A stretch of 64,000 nt of DNA from Ameyamaea chiangmaiensis (lineage in GTDB: Bacteria; Pseudomonadota; Alphaproteobacteria; Acetobacterales; Acetobacteraceae). Under the pieces are notes generated by a model. That model was given only the letters and a program-made list of their open reading frames with translations, was not told where the DNA came from and did not search any database. The stretch is taken from positions 62,001-126,000 of the forward strand of contig NZ_BAPT01000036.1 in NCBI RefSeq assembly GCF_025995235.1, written 5' to 3'. Shown here one piece after another: positions 24,753-33,216 of this stretch. Numbering within the stretch: the first letter of the stretch is position 1; each line of letters opens with the position of its first letter. The translations under genes and the position numbers were made by a program.

Positions 24753-25232
24753 ATGCTCACCCAGGCCCAGACCGAGGAACGCAGTCAGCTCGAACGACGC
24801 TTCGGCCAGAAGATTGTCCGTCTGGCGACGGCATGGCGGCGCGAGATCGACGTGCGGCTTCGTCCTCTGGGTATGTCGGATGCGACCTGGCGGCCGATCT
24901 TCTACCTCGCGATCCTGCCACCTCCGATTCATCAGACCGACCTGGCCCGCGCCATGTCGATCGAGGCACCCTCCCTTGGCCGGCTTCTCGATGTCCTTGA
25001 AAAACGAGGTCTGATCGCGCGCGAGACCGACAGCCGCGACCGGCGCTCCAAGCGCGTGAGCCTGACCGAGGAAGGCACACGGTTCGGGCGCGAGGTGCTC
25101 GACGCCGTGCACGGCGTCGCGGGCCGGCTTCTGGCCGATATTTCGGTAGAGGAACTGCGTCTCTGCGCCGGGATTTTCGACCGGGTCGACAGCGCCGCCC
25201 GGGCGGGCACTCGGACAGGGCCCGGATCGTGA
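24753..25232 (+). CDS. MarR family transcriptional regulator
   Basis: A 159-residue dimeric regulator with a winged helix-turn-helix: IHQTDLARAMSIEAPSLGRL as recognition region, then the wing RETDSRDRRSKRVSLTEEG, a very typical MarR motif. Such proteins usually repress an adjacent efflux operon and release DNA on binding aromatic acids. Its stop overlaps the GTG start of the FUSC gene, so it is the first gene of the efflux operon and probably autoregulated. Confidence 0.9.
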   Translation: MLTQAQTEERSQLERRFGQKIVRLATAWRREIDVRLRPLGMSDATWRPIFYLAILPPPIHQTDLARAMSIEAPSLGRLLDVLEKRGLIARETDSRDRRSKRVSLTEEGTRFGREVLDAVHGVAGRLLADISVEELRLCAGIFDRVDSAARAGTRTGPGS

Positions 25233-27436
25233 GCGACGCGGTCACCTCGCCCTCCGCACGCAGCGAACGGGTGGCGCAGCTCATCGCAACCGTATTTCCG
25301 CCGTGGGACGCGCTCCGCGACCGCGTGTTCTACAGCGCGCGTGCGCTGGCCTCCATCGCATTGGCGCTGGGCCTGTCGTTCACGTTCCAGCTGGCCTCGC
25401 CCATGTCGTCGGTCACCACGGCGCTGATCGTCGCCAATCCGACGGTCGGCGCGCTGTTGTCCAAAAGCGTGTGGCGTCTGACCGGCACGCTGATCGGGGC
25501 GGCCACGGCCGTCGTCATGATGGCGCTCTTCGCGCAGACGTCGGTGTTGTACATGCTGGTGCTGTCGGTGCTGATCGGTGCCGCCTGCTGCGTGGCCACC
25601 CTGTTGCGCTTTTTCAAGGCTTACGCGGCGGTGCTGGCCGGCTACACCATCGTGATCGTCTCGGCCCCGGCCTTCGACGATCCCAACGGCATCTTCCTGT
25701 CGGCCATGTCGCGCCTGTCGGCGGTCACGGTCGGACTTGCCTCCACGGCCTTCGTGTTTCTGGTCACCACGGTCAGCCGGCCTTCACGCGTGCTTCAGCA
25801 GGTCGAGACCACGACCCGGCAGATCGCCGCCCTGTTCGAACACGCCTCGGAGTATTTCGGCGACGCACCCGATCACGCCGAAAACGTGCAGGAAACGGTG
25901 GAGACCTTTCGCGAGGCACCCACGACCTATTACACCGAGCGCGGACGGATCCTGGCCGCCACCGGCGCCCTGGTCGAGGCCGTGGAGTATGCCGCGGCCG
26001 ACAATTTCACCATCAGCCGCCGCGCGCGCAGCCTGCGAATCGGGGTTTCACGCCTTCTTGGACTGGTTGGCGCCCATCACCCGGCCTGGCAGACCCTGAT
26101 GACGCGCGACCCTAACGCGCGCGACGCCCGCGCCCGCACGCGAGAAGCCATGCGCCTGATCAGTAACGCGCCGGGATCGCTGCTCGAGGCGCCCACGAAC
26201 CCCGCGCTGCTGGGGCAACTCGACCACGCTCTGGGTGGCTTCGACGACCTGACGCAACGCACGCAGGACCTCTATGCGCTGGCGATCATCGACAGCGAGC
26301 GACAGGTTCTCGAACAGATGCGCGCAGCCCTCGAAAACCTTGGCGGACATACGCGCGACCGTGCCCGCCTGCGGCTTCTGTTCGAGTGGCCGTCGGCCTT
26401 TCGCAACGCCGCGCGCGGCATGTTCGTCACCTTCATCGCCTGCATGGTCTGGTACGTCTTCCGGTGGCAGTCCGGGCCGGCGATGCTGGCCTATCTCGTC
26501 CCGGCGTCGTGCCTGCTGGCGACCAGCCCGTCGGCCACGCGCGTCGCCGTGCAGTTCGCGTCCGGCACCATGGCGGCAATACCCATGGCCTTCGTCCTGC
26601 AGACATGGCTGCTGCCTCAGGTGGACGGTTTTCCGCTGCTGGTGATGTGCCTTGCCATCGGGCTCCTGCCGGGGATCTGGATCCAGTTCCACCCCCGCCA
26701 CGCCATGCGCGGCTTCGGCTACGCCGTGTTTCTCAACGCCATGGTGCAGGTGCAGAACCCGAGCCATTACGACGACATCGCCCTGACCAACACCTGGCTG
26801 GCCTATCTGCTGGCGGCGACGTGTCTGGTCTTGGTGTTCCGGGTCGTTCTACCGGCGGATCAGAGGCTCGACTGCGCGCGGCTGGCGCAGTCCGTGGTCC
26901 GTGCGATCCAGACACTGGCCCGGCCGGCGCAGGGGGTGCTCGACCCCGTCGTGTGGGAAAACCTGCAGATACAGAAGATACAGCGGCTGGTGCAGCGTTT
27001 TTCGTTCGTCGCCGACGCGCGTCGCACAGCCGATGTCACCGACGCCGCCCTAATGGCGCTCACGGTCGGGCGGGTGACGCTGCGTCTGCGCGCGGCGCTG
27101 GCGCGCGGGCAGCTGGAGGCCGGCACGCGCGCGGCCCTGCTCGACGCGATGGGTGCCCTGTCGCGCGTGCGGCGCGATCCGCATGGCGCGGCCGACATCA
27201 TCCGCGACCACGCCCGGCAGATACTCGATATGGCCCAGTCGGCGACCGGCCCGCACGCGGTCGCAGGCCGTCGCGTCGCGGGAGCCTTGCTACAGATTTC
27301 CTATCTTGTCGGTTCCGCGCCCGGCTTCTTCGACCGTGCCGGACCCTTGCAACGCACGCGCTCGATGCCGGGTTTCGACGATGCGCTGGTGACGCCCACA
27401 AGCTGGAGAATGGAGTCCGGAGTAATGGCGCGATGA
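25229..27436 (+). CDS. FUSC family aromatic-acid-type exporter, inner-membrane pump
   Basis: A 735-residue inner-membrane protein of the fusaric acid resistance (FUSC/AaeB/ArAE) family. It has two hydrophobic bundles of about six helices (residues about 35-170 and 390-530), each followed by a cytoplasmic helical region. FFKAYAAVLAGYTIVIVSAP and the C-terminal bundle with PAMLAYLVPASCLLATSPSA are typical. It starts with GTG overlapping the MarR stop. With DUF1656, HlyD and outer-membrane partners downstream it forms a tripartite pump, likely for aromatic carboxylic acids; substrate is inferred. Confidence 0.9.
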   Translation: MSDAVTSPSARSERVAQLIATVFPPWDALRDRVFYSARALASIALALGLSFTFQLASPMSSVTTALIVANPTVGALLSKSVWRLTGTLIGAATAVVMMALFAQTSVLYMLVLSVLIGAACCVATLLRFFKAYAAVLAGYTIVIVSAPAFDDPNGIFLSAMSRLSAVTVGLASTAFVFLVTTVSRPSRVLQQVETTTRQIAALFEHASEYFGDAPDHAENVQETVETFREAPTTYYTERGRILAATGALVEAVEYAAADNFTISRRARSLRIGVSRLLGLVGAHHPAWQTLMTRDPNARDARARTREAMRLISNAPGSLLEAPTNPALLGQLDHALGGFDDLTQRTQDLYALAIIDSERQVLEQMRAALENLGGHTRDRARLRLLFEWPSAFRNAARGMFVTFIACMVWYVFRWQSGPAMLAYLVPASCLLATSPSATRVAVQFASGTMAAIPMAFVLQTWLLPQVDGFPLLVMCLAIGLLPGIWIQFHPRHAMRGFGYAVFLNAMVQVQNPSHYDDIALTNTWLAYLLAATCLVLVFRVVLPADQRLDCARLAQSVVRAIQTLARPAQGVLDPVVWENLQIQKIQRLVQRFSFVADARRTADVTDAALMALTVGRVTLRLRAALARGQLEAGTRAALLDAMGALSRVRRDPHGAADIIRDHARQILDMAQSATGPHAVAGRRVAGALLQISYLVGSAPGFFDRAGPLQRTRSMPGFDDALVTPTSWRMESGVMAR

Positions 27437-27627
27437 TGACCGAATTCGACCTGTTCGGCGTGTTCATGGCACCGATCGTGGTCTACGCCGTGGCGGCCAT
27501 ACCGCTGACCATGATCCTGCGCTTCGTGCTGTGGCGAACCGGAATCATGAAATGGTTCTGGCATGTCGCCCTGTTCGAAATCGCACTTTATACGTGCGTG
27601 CTGTGCCTGCTTGTGTCCTACGCCTGA
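27433..27627 (+). CDS. DUF1656 small membrane protein
   Basis: A 64-residue protein (MMTEFDLFGVFMAPIVVYAV onward) with two transmembrane helices. DUF1656 proteins (AaeX type) sit between FUSC pumps and their HlyD partners. It overlaps the FUSC stop by four bases (ATGATGA). An ATG one codon later is equally possible. Its exact job in the pump is not established. Confidence 0.85.
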   Translation: MMTEFDLFGVFMAPIVVYAVAAIPLTMILRFVLWRTGIMKWFWHVALFEIALYTCVLCLLVSYA

Positions 27628-27702
27628 CGGGGCGCCTGCCCTGACGCCTGCCCTGGCGCCCACCGCGGCGCCGCAACAAGAACGCATCGAAGAGACGCCT
27701 CA

Positions 27703-28614
27703 ATGTTATTGCTTCGTACTCTCATCCGGGTAGTTCTGACACTGATCGTGGTGGGAGCCGCTGTGGTGCTCGGTTTCACGTTGTGGAACACCTACATGGT
27801 CGCGCCCTGGACGCGTGACGGGCGCGTGCGCGTCTATGTGGTCGACGTGGCGCCCGAAGTCTCCGGGACGGTGGTGCAGGTGCCGGTGGTGGACAACCAG
27901 TACGTCCATCGGGGCGATCCGCTGTATGTTCTCGACCCCGTACGTTTCCGTCTCGCGATCTCCGAGGCCGAGGCTCGTCTGGCCGGCGCGGACGCCGAGC
28001 TGAAACTGCGCCAGAGCGACGCACGTCGTCGCATGGGGCTGGGCGGCATCGTCTCGGCCGAAGAGCAGGAGCGCTTCAACTCCAGCGTCGAGACGCAGCA
28101 GGCCGCCGTCGACGCCGCGCGTTCGGCTCTGGATGTCGCGCGCCTGAACCTGCAACGTTCGGTGCTCTATTCTCCGGTCAACGGCTTCATCACCAACCTC
28201 AATCTGCGCGTGGGCGACTACGCCACGGCCGGGCAGGCGCGACTTGCGGTGATCGACGCCGATTCCTTCTGGGTCTATGGCTATTTCGAAGAAACCAAGA
28301 TGTGGGGCGTGCATGTGGGCGACGTGGCCCGCGTCAAGTTGATGGGTTATCGCCAGATCCTGCCGGGTCACGTCGTGTCCATTGCGCGGGGCATCAACGA
28401 CCAGAACGGCAATCCCGACCGCCTCGGCCTGCAGGATGTCAGCCCGATCTTTACCTGGGTCCGTCTGGCGCAGCGCATCCCGGTGCGCGTGCATCTCGAC
28501 CGTGTGCCGCCGGGCGTGACCCTGGCCGCCGGCATGACCGCGACGATCAGCGTCGGACCCGAGGCACGCGGCTCGCACGGGCGTCTGGCGACATGGCTGC
28601 AGAACCACCTGTGA
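27703..28614 (+). CDS. HlyD/EmrA-type periplasmic adaptor of the efflux pump
   Basis: A 303-residue membrane-fusion protein. An N-terminal anchor helix (LIRVVLTLIVVGAAVVLGFTL) is followed by a biotinyl-lipoyl half motif (VDVAPEVSGTVVQVPVVDNQ), a short coiled hairpin (about 85-150), the second half motif (VYSPVNGFITNLNLRVGDYA-like region) and a beta-barrel domain with DSFWVYGYFEETKMWGVHVG. This is the AaeA/EmrA short-hairpin type. It links the FUSC pump to the outer-membrane factor, whose ATG overlaps its stop. Confidence 0.9.
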   Translation: MLLLRTLIRVVLTLIVVGAAVVLGFTLWNTYMVAPWTRDGRVRVYVVDVAPEVSGTVVQVPVVDNQYVHRGDPLYVLDPVRFRLAISEAEARLAGADAELKLRQSDARRRMGLGGIVSAEEQERFNSSVETQQAAVDAARSALDVARLNLQRSVLYSPVNGFITNLNLRVGDYATAGQARLAVIDADSFWVYGYFEETKMWGVHVGDVARVKLMGYRQILPGHVVSIARGINDQNGNPDRLGLQDVSPIFTWVRLAQRIPVRVHLDRVPPGVTLAAGMTATISVGPEARGSHGRLATWLQNHL

Positions 28615-30137
28615 TGCGCATCATGACTTCCACGCGCCTGCGCAGGACGGGGCTGATGCTCGGGGCTGTCCTGATGCTGACGGACTGCACCGTCGGGCCC
28701 AACTACCAGCCCGACCGCATGACGCTGCCGTCGGGATTCACCGAGGCCGAACACGACGCCACCGCGGACGAGATCGCGCGCGCCAACCACGAGATGACGC
28801 AGTGGTGGGCGGAATTCCACGACCCGATGCTCAACGCGCTGGTCGCCAAGGCGATCTCGGGTAACTACGACCTGCAGGTCGCGGGGCAACGGATTCTGGC
28901 CGAACGCGCCTTGCACGACGAGGCGGTGTCGGCCTGGTACCCACAGATCGACGCCAACACCACCAACGGTGATGCGCGTTATTCCATCAACGTCGACAAC
29001 TGGCCCATCCGCCCGGGCAATCCCCAGAATCGGCCCGGTTCGTCCTATCTGTCGTATGGTGTCGAGGCGACGTGGGAGATCGATCTGTTCGGTCGCATCC
29101 GTCGTTCCGTCGAGGCTCAGGACCGGGTGTTCGACCAAAGCATCGAGAGCCGGCGCGCCGTGCTGCTGGCCATGCTGTCCGAACTCGCGACCGACTATGT
29201 CACGCTGCGCGCGACGCAGTTGCAGCTCAAGATCGCCAACGACAACATCCGCGTGGCGCAGGATGCGCTCGACCTGACCAACCGCCTGTATGTCGAGGGC
29301 GTGGGCAACACGCTCCAGATCGCGCAGGCGCAGGCCGAACTCGACAGCCAGACCGCCGCGCGCGAGCCGCTGAAGACCCATATTTCCCAGCTGACCCACG
29401 CGATCGACGTGCTGCTGGGCCAGATGCCGGGCACGACCGAGGCGCAGCTCAAGGTCTATCAGGACCTGCCCAGCGTCCCGGGTTTTCCCGCCACCCTGCC
29501 GTCGATCGTGATCGCCAACCGCCCCGACATCCGCATGGCCGAGCGTCATTACGCGGAAGACACGGCGCGGGTCGGCGTGGCCGTGGCGCAGCTTTACCCG
29601 AATTTCGTTATTCCTCTGTCGTTCAATCCGAACGCGTCGGCCATGTATCAGCTGTTCGAGGCGGGCGCGCTGAGCTGGAAGTTCCTGATGATGGCCAGCG
29701 TCCCGCTGATGCATGGCGGGAAGTATACGGCGCAGATTCACGCGGCCCAGGCCATGGCCGAGGCCAGCCGCCTGACCTATCGCCAGACGGTGCTCAAGGC
29801 CTTCAAGGAGGTCGAGGACGCCATGGCCGCCTGGCATGATGACGAGGAGCATAACGCCCTGCTGCATCGCGCCGCCGTCGACAGTGCGACCGCCCGCGAC
29901 CGCGCCGAACGCCTGTACGGCGCGGGCCTGATCGGTTTCCTGGACGTACTGACCACACAGCGGAGCACCCTGAACGCGCAGAATCTCGAAGCTCTGGCAC
30001 GCCTCGAACGGCTGCGCGACGCCATTGACCTTTATACCGCGCTCGGCGCGGGCTGGCGCGGCGTTGCAGTCACCAACACTACCCTGCCGGTGTCCCTGGA
30101 ATCGCAGAACGTTCTGGCCCGCGCCATTCGCCAGTGA
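28614..30137 (+). CDS. TolC/NodT-type outer-membrane efflux lipoprotein
   Basis: A 507-residue outer-membrane factor of the NodT/OprM class. The leader RTGLMLGAVLMLTDC carries a lipobox-like TDC, followed by TVGPNYQPD, the usual start of this class. Two outer-membrane efflux repeats follow (about 65-270 and 285-490), with long helices such as RAVLLAMLSELATDYVTLRA. The start ATG overlaps the adaptor stop (TGATG). It is the last gene of the MarR-FUSC-DUF1656-HlyD-OMF operon. Confidence 0.9.
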   Translation: MRIMTSTRLRRTGLMLGAVLMLTDCTVGPNYQPDRMTLPSGFTEAEHDATADEIARANHEMTQWWAEFHDPMLNALVAKAISGNYDLQVAGQRILAERALHDEAVSAWYPQIDANTTNGDARYSINVDNWPIRPGNPQNRPGSSYLSYGVEATWEIDLFGRIRRSVEAQDRVFDQSIESRRAVLLAMLSELATDYVTLRATQLQLKIANDNIRVAQDALDLTNRLYVEGVGNTLQIAQAQAELDSQTAAREPLKTHISQLTHAIDVLLGQMPGTTEAQLKVYQDLPSVPGFPATLPSIVIANRPDIRMAERHYAEDTARVGVAVAQLYPNFVIPLSFNPNASAMYQLFEAGALSWKFLMMASVPLMHGGKYTAQIHAAQAMAEASRLTYRQTVLKAFKEVEDAMAAWHDDEEHNALLHRAAVDSATARDRAERLYGAGLIGFLDVLTTQRSTLNAQNLEALARLERLRDAIDLYTALGAGWRGVAVTNTTLPVSLESQNVLARAIRQ

Positions 30138-30203
30138 GCGGGTACCGCGCGCGCGGGGGTAATTTTACTTGCGCGGGCAGCGCGGCTTCCGGTTTATGGC
30201 CTC

Positions 30204-30680
30204 ATGCCCGTAACCAAGCCCTTCTGGACCACCAAATCCCTGGCGGAGATGAGCGCTGCCGAGTGGGAATCGCTCTGCGACGGGTGTGGACGTTGCTGCC
30301 TGCACAAGCTGCGTGACGACGACACCGACGAGATCCTGTTTTCCGAGGTGGCGTGCCGGTTGCTGGACGTGGCGACCTGCCGCTGCCGCGACTATCCGCG
30401 CCGGCAGGCCAAGGTGCCGGACTGCATCAGCCTGACGCCGGCGATGCTGGAGACGATCGACTGGCTGCCGCCAACCTGCGCCTATCGCCGCCTTCAGGAG
30501 GGACGGGACCTACCCTGGTGGCACCCGCTTGTCTCGGGCCGCGCCGAGACGGTTCGGGAAGCCGGGATTTCCGCAGCGGGACGCATCATCAGCGAACGAC
30601 ATGCCGGCGCCGTCGAGGATCATCTGGTCGACTGGCCCGGTGAAGACCCGACGCGCGGGCCGACCGTCCCGGGCCGCTGA
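30204..30680 (+). CDS. YcgN/YkgJ-type cysteine-cluster protein (UPF0260)
   Basis: A 158-residue protein with the CxxCxxCC cluster CDGCGRCCLHKL near residue 26 and further Cys in VATCRCRDYPRRQ, DCISL and PTCAYR. The pattern matches the UPF0260/YcgN family, whose conserved cysteines suggest zinc or Fe-S binding; function is not known. It overlaps the next gene by one base (TGATG), so both are probably coexpressed. Confidence 0.85.
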   Translation: MPVTKPFWTTKSLAEMSAAEWESLCDGCGRCCLHKLRDDDTDEILFSEVACRLLDVATCRCRDYPRRQAKVPDCISLTPAMLETIDWLPPTCAYRRLQEGRDLPWWHPLVSGRAETVREAGISAAGRIISERHAGAVEDHLVDWPGEDPTRGPTVPGR

Positions 30681-31498
30681 TGCGCGCGCGGGCCGCCGGG
30701 CGTCCGCTGCCGCCCGCGCCGACCGCCCGGCCACGACGCCTGTCGCCATCCCCGTCGGCACAACGGACGAACGCGGGCCGCTCGCCGGACCCCATGCTCC
30801 CCGAGACGATTGCCCTGGCCACCGAAGCGGGGGCGTTGACGACGCGGGTGACATGGCGTCGGTCCCCGCGTGCGCGTCGAATCACGCTACGCATCGATCC
30901 GTCAGGTACGGGGATCGTGGTAACGCTGCCGATCGACACACCCGTCGAGAGTGGTCTTACGCTGGTCCGCACGCACGGCGACTGGATCGCGCGGCGCCTT
31001 GCGTCCATGCCGGCCGTCGTGCCCGTGGCCGATGGCGGCAGCGTGATGCTGGACGGTGTCGCGCATGCGGTCCGCCATCGCACCGATGCCCGGCGCGGCG
31101 TCTGGCTCGAGGCCGAGGCGATCCATGTCAGCGGCGACGTGGCGTTCCTGTCGCGCCGGGTGCGCGAATTCCTGATGCGTGAGGCCCGGGCGCGTCTGTC
31201 GGGGCGTGTCCAGACGGCGGCGCAGGGTTCGGGGCTGACGCCGCGCGCGCTGGTGCTGCGCGACACGCGTAGCCGGTGGGGCAGTTGTTCGGACAGCGGG
31301 CAGGTGATGCTGTGCTGGCGTCTGGTGATGGCGCCGGTCTGGGTTCAGGAGTACGTCATCGTGCACGAACTGGCGCATCTGCGACATTTCGATCATGGCG
31401 TGGCGTTCTGGGCGCTGGTGGAGCGTCTGTGCGACCGGCGGCGGGAGGCCGAACACTGGCTCAGGCGGAACGGCGCCGCCCTTTTGCGCGCTGTCTAA
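30680..31498 (+). CDS. YgjP/SprT-like zinc metallopeptidase (DUF45)
   Basis: A 272-residue protein with zinc-binding VHELAHLRHFDHG (HExxH plus a downstream His) near residue 235, preceded by RDTRSRWGSCSDSGQVMLCW, the conserved block of the YgjP/DUF45 family. The family is intracellular; substrates are unclear. The first 35 residues are Pro/Arg-rich and unlike homologues, so the real start may be ATG 30794 (MLPETIALATEAG). Confidence 0.85.
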   Translation: MRARAAGRPLPPAPTARPRRLSPSPSAQRTNAGRSPDPMLPETIALATEAGALTTRVTWRRSPRARRITLRIDPSGTGIVVTLPIDTPVESGLTLVRTHGDWIARRLASMPAVVPVADGGSVMLDGVAHAVRHRTDARRGVWLEAEAIHVSGDVAFLSRRVREFLMREARARLSGRVQTAAQGSGLTPRALVLRDTRSRWGSCSDSGQVMLCWRLVMAPVWVQEYVIVHELAHLRHFDHGVAFWALVERLCDRRREAEHWLRRNGAALLRAV

Positions 31499-31585
31499 GC
31501 GCGCGTTCGCACCGCCGGGCGATGGTTTGCAGGGGGCGGGAGCCATGCTAAGGACGACGGGCCCGGCAGGGGCAGACGACGACAG

Positions 31586-31888
31586 GCGGACGTGGCGAAA
31601 CCGGTAGACGCAGCAGACTTTGAATTGGAGTGCGCGCGGGGAAATCCGTGACGTAGAACCACCCAAACTCGGGGAACGCTACCGGCCTTGCGCCCATGCC
31701 AATCCCGAGCCAAGGCCGCCACCAGGCGGCAAGGTGTAGAGACTAGACGGGTGGCGCCTTCGGCCTTGCGGCCATGGCGAAGGGATAGTCCAGACCACGA
31801 ACCCCGACCGGGGGCGGCGAAAGCCGAAGTGGTACGAAAATCTGCTTCTCGTTCGAGAGTGCGGGTTCGATCCCCGCCGTCCGCACCA
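31586..31888 (+). tRNA. tRNA-Leu(UAA), interrupted by a group I intron
   Basis: Exons are 31586-31620 and 31837-31888. The acceptor stem GCGGACG pairs with CGTCCGC, followed by discriminator A and an encoded CCA. The D stem is GCG/CGC. Anticodon stem GCAGA/TCTGC encloses the spliced loop CTTAAAA, giving anticodon TAA. A long class II variable arm follows (CTCG-TT-CGAG), then T arm GCGGG-TTCGATC-CCCGC. All helices close only if the 216-nt insert is removed between U34 and A35, the same site as the classic tRNA-Leu(UAA) group I intron. Confidence 0.95.
31621..31836 (+). ncRNA. Self-splicing group I intron (IC3-like) in tRNA-Leu
   Basis: A 216-nt intron without an ORF. The 5' exon end ACTT can pair with GAGT (31628-31631) to form P1 with a U-G wobble at the splice site. 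The P7 halves GACTA (31741-31745) and TAGTC (31786-31790) are exact complements. Between them P8 is visible as nested CGCC/GGCG and GGCC-TTGC-GGCC. The Q-like block AATCCCGAGCCAA and R-like block AGAGACTAGACGGG match tRNA introns of cyanobacteria. The intron ends in the expected terminal G at 31836. Splicing activity is predicted, not shown. Confidence 0.92.
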
Positions 31889-31957
31889 CCGTCGGCAAGG
31901 CTTCTGCCGGGCTCAACACCGTCGCGACCGCGACGGCCCTACAGGCGGACAGGTTTG

Positions 31958-33109
31958 ATGAACGACAGCCCGCATATCTTTTCGGTCGATCACATCCGCA
32001 TGGCCGGCCGCTTCATGCAGGTCGCGGGCTGGGCCACGCGCGCGGCGCAGGCGGAGCATGTGACGATCACCTTCCCCGATGGCACGCGCGACCACGTGCC
32101 GCGCGCGTTCTGGAATCGCCCAAGCCCCGATGTCGCAGCAGGTTTCGGTGCGGACTACAGCGACGCCCGCTTTGAAATCCCGATCGGTTTTCCCTCCGTC
32201 CTGTCACCCCATTTCTTCGCACGGACGCGCATCAGCTTCCATGAGGACGGGCAGAGCGACAGTTTTGCCCTCCTCCGCCCCGATCAGTTGCCGGCCGGCT
32301 TCACCGATCGCCTCGATGGACCGGAGGCGGAGCGGGATATCTTCTCGCTTCGGCTGGGCATCGGGATTCCGACCTACAACCGCAGTGGTTTGCTGCGCCA
32401 GACGCTTGCCGCCGTGCGCGCACTGACCTCCGTCACGCCGACCATTTTCGTGGCCGATGATGGTTCGCAGGACGACACGGCGTCGGTTCTGGCGAGCGAA
32501 CAGGGCCTGAGCTATGTCAGCGCGCCCAATCGCGGGATCGCCTGGAACAAGAACCGCGCATTGTTCTATCTCAAGGAGGTCGCGCGGTGCGACATCATCA
32601 TCCTGATCGAGGATGACGTGGTTCCGACCGCCTGGGGGTGGGAGCGCGACTGGATGCTGGCGTCGCTTCTGTACGGGCACGTCAACTTCGCGCCCGAATG
32701 GTGGACGGCGTCGACGCGCGGCAATGGGTCGTGGCACGCCCCCGTCGAGTCCGACGTGCTGACGGCCCAGTGCTCCGCATTCACGAACGAGGCCGTGTCC
32801 TATGTCGGTTACATCGACGCGCGCTTCGGGAAATACGGCCACGAACATGTCGAGCATACCAATCGTCTCATTCGGATGGGGTATGGCGGCCACCTGCATG
32901 ACGACGGTGTATCGCGCCGCTACTTCCTTCTGTCAGGTAACTTGTCACTGCGCGACTCTTTGTCGAATCATTCGGCAGACGAGGTTTCGCGTAATCACGA
33001 CGTTCTGATGCAAATCCAAAACGAGTTCTCCTATCGCACGCCGTGGCGGGGGGAAGACGCCGACATCGCCCTGTTCCGCGACGAGATGCGCCTGGTGCGG
33101 CACGTCTGA
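31958..33109 (+). CDS. Family 2-type glycosyltransferase
   Basis: A 383-residue protein. The first 120 residues are an unassigned domain. From about residue 128 a GT-A fold follows with LGIGIPTYNRSGLLRQTLAA, TIFVADDGSQDDTASV and IILIEDDVVP, the last being the DxD-like metal/nucleotide-sugar site. The C-terminal part (HLHDDGVSRRYFLLSGNLSL onward) is unassigned and AT-richer than neighbours. It probably transfers a sugar to a surface glycan. It begins 69 bp after the split tRNA gene and stands alone. ATG 31958 was chosen; the longer frame would start inside the intron. Confidence 0.75.
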   Translation: MNDSPHIFSVDHIRMAGRFMQVAGWATRAAQAEHVTITFPDGTRDHVPRAFWNRPSPDVAAGFGADYSDARFEIPIGFPSVLSPHFFARTRISFHEDGQSDSFALLRPDQLPAGFTDRLDGPEAERDIFSLRLGIGIPTYNRSGLLRQTLAAVRALTSVTPTIFVADDGSQDDTASVLASEQGLSYVSAPNRGIAWNKNRALFYLKEVARCDIIILIEDDVVPTAWGWERDWMLASLLYGHVNFAPEWWTASTRGNGSWHAPVESDVLTAQCSAFTNEAVSYVGYIDARFGKYGHEHVEHTNRLIRMGYGGHLHDDGVSRRYFLLSGNLSLRDSLSNHSADEVSRNHDVLMQIQNEFSYRTPWRGEDADIALFRDEMRLVRHV

Positions 33110-33216
33110 CCGGCCGGGGAAACATCCCCTCACCGCATGGGACGGTCGCGCCCGGCGGAATACGCAAGACCGGATGAAGCGCCTATGCGGGACAGGACAC
33201 CGCACAGGAAACCGGC

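Noticed and set aside
31688..31957. N-terminal extension of the glycosyltransferase into the tRNA region
   Set aside because: It would translate through the group I intron and tRNA 3' exon; ATG 31958 fits better.
33112..33135. GGGGA/TCCCC hairpin after the glycosyltransferase gene
   Set aside because: Only a five-base stem without T tract; too weak to call a terminator.
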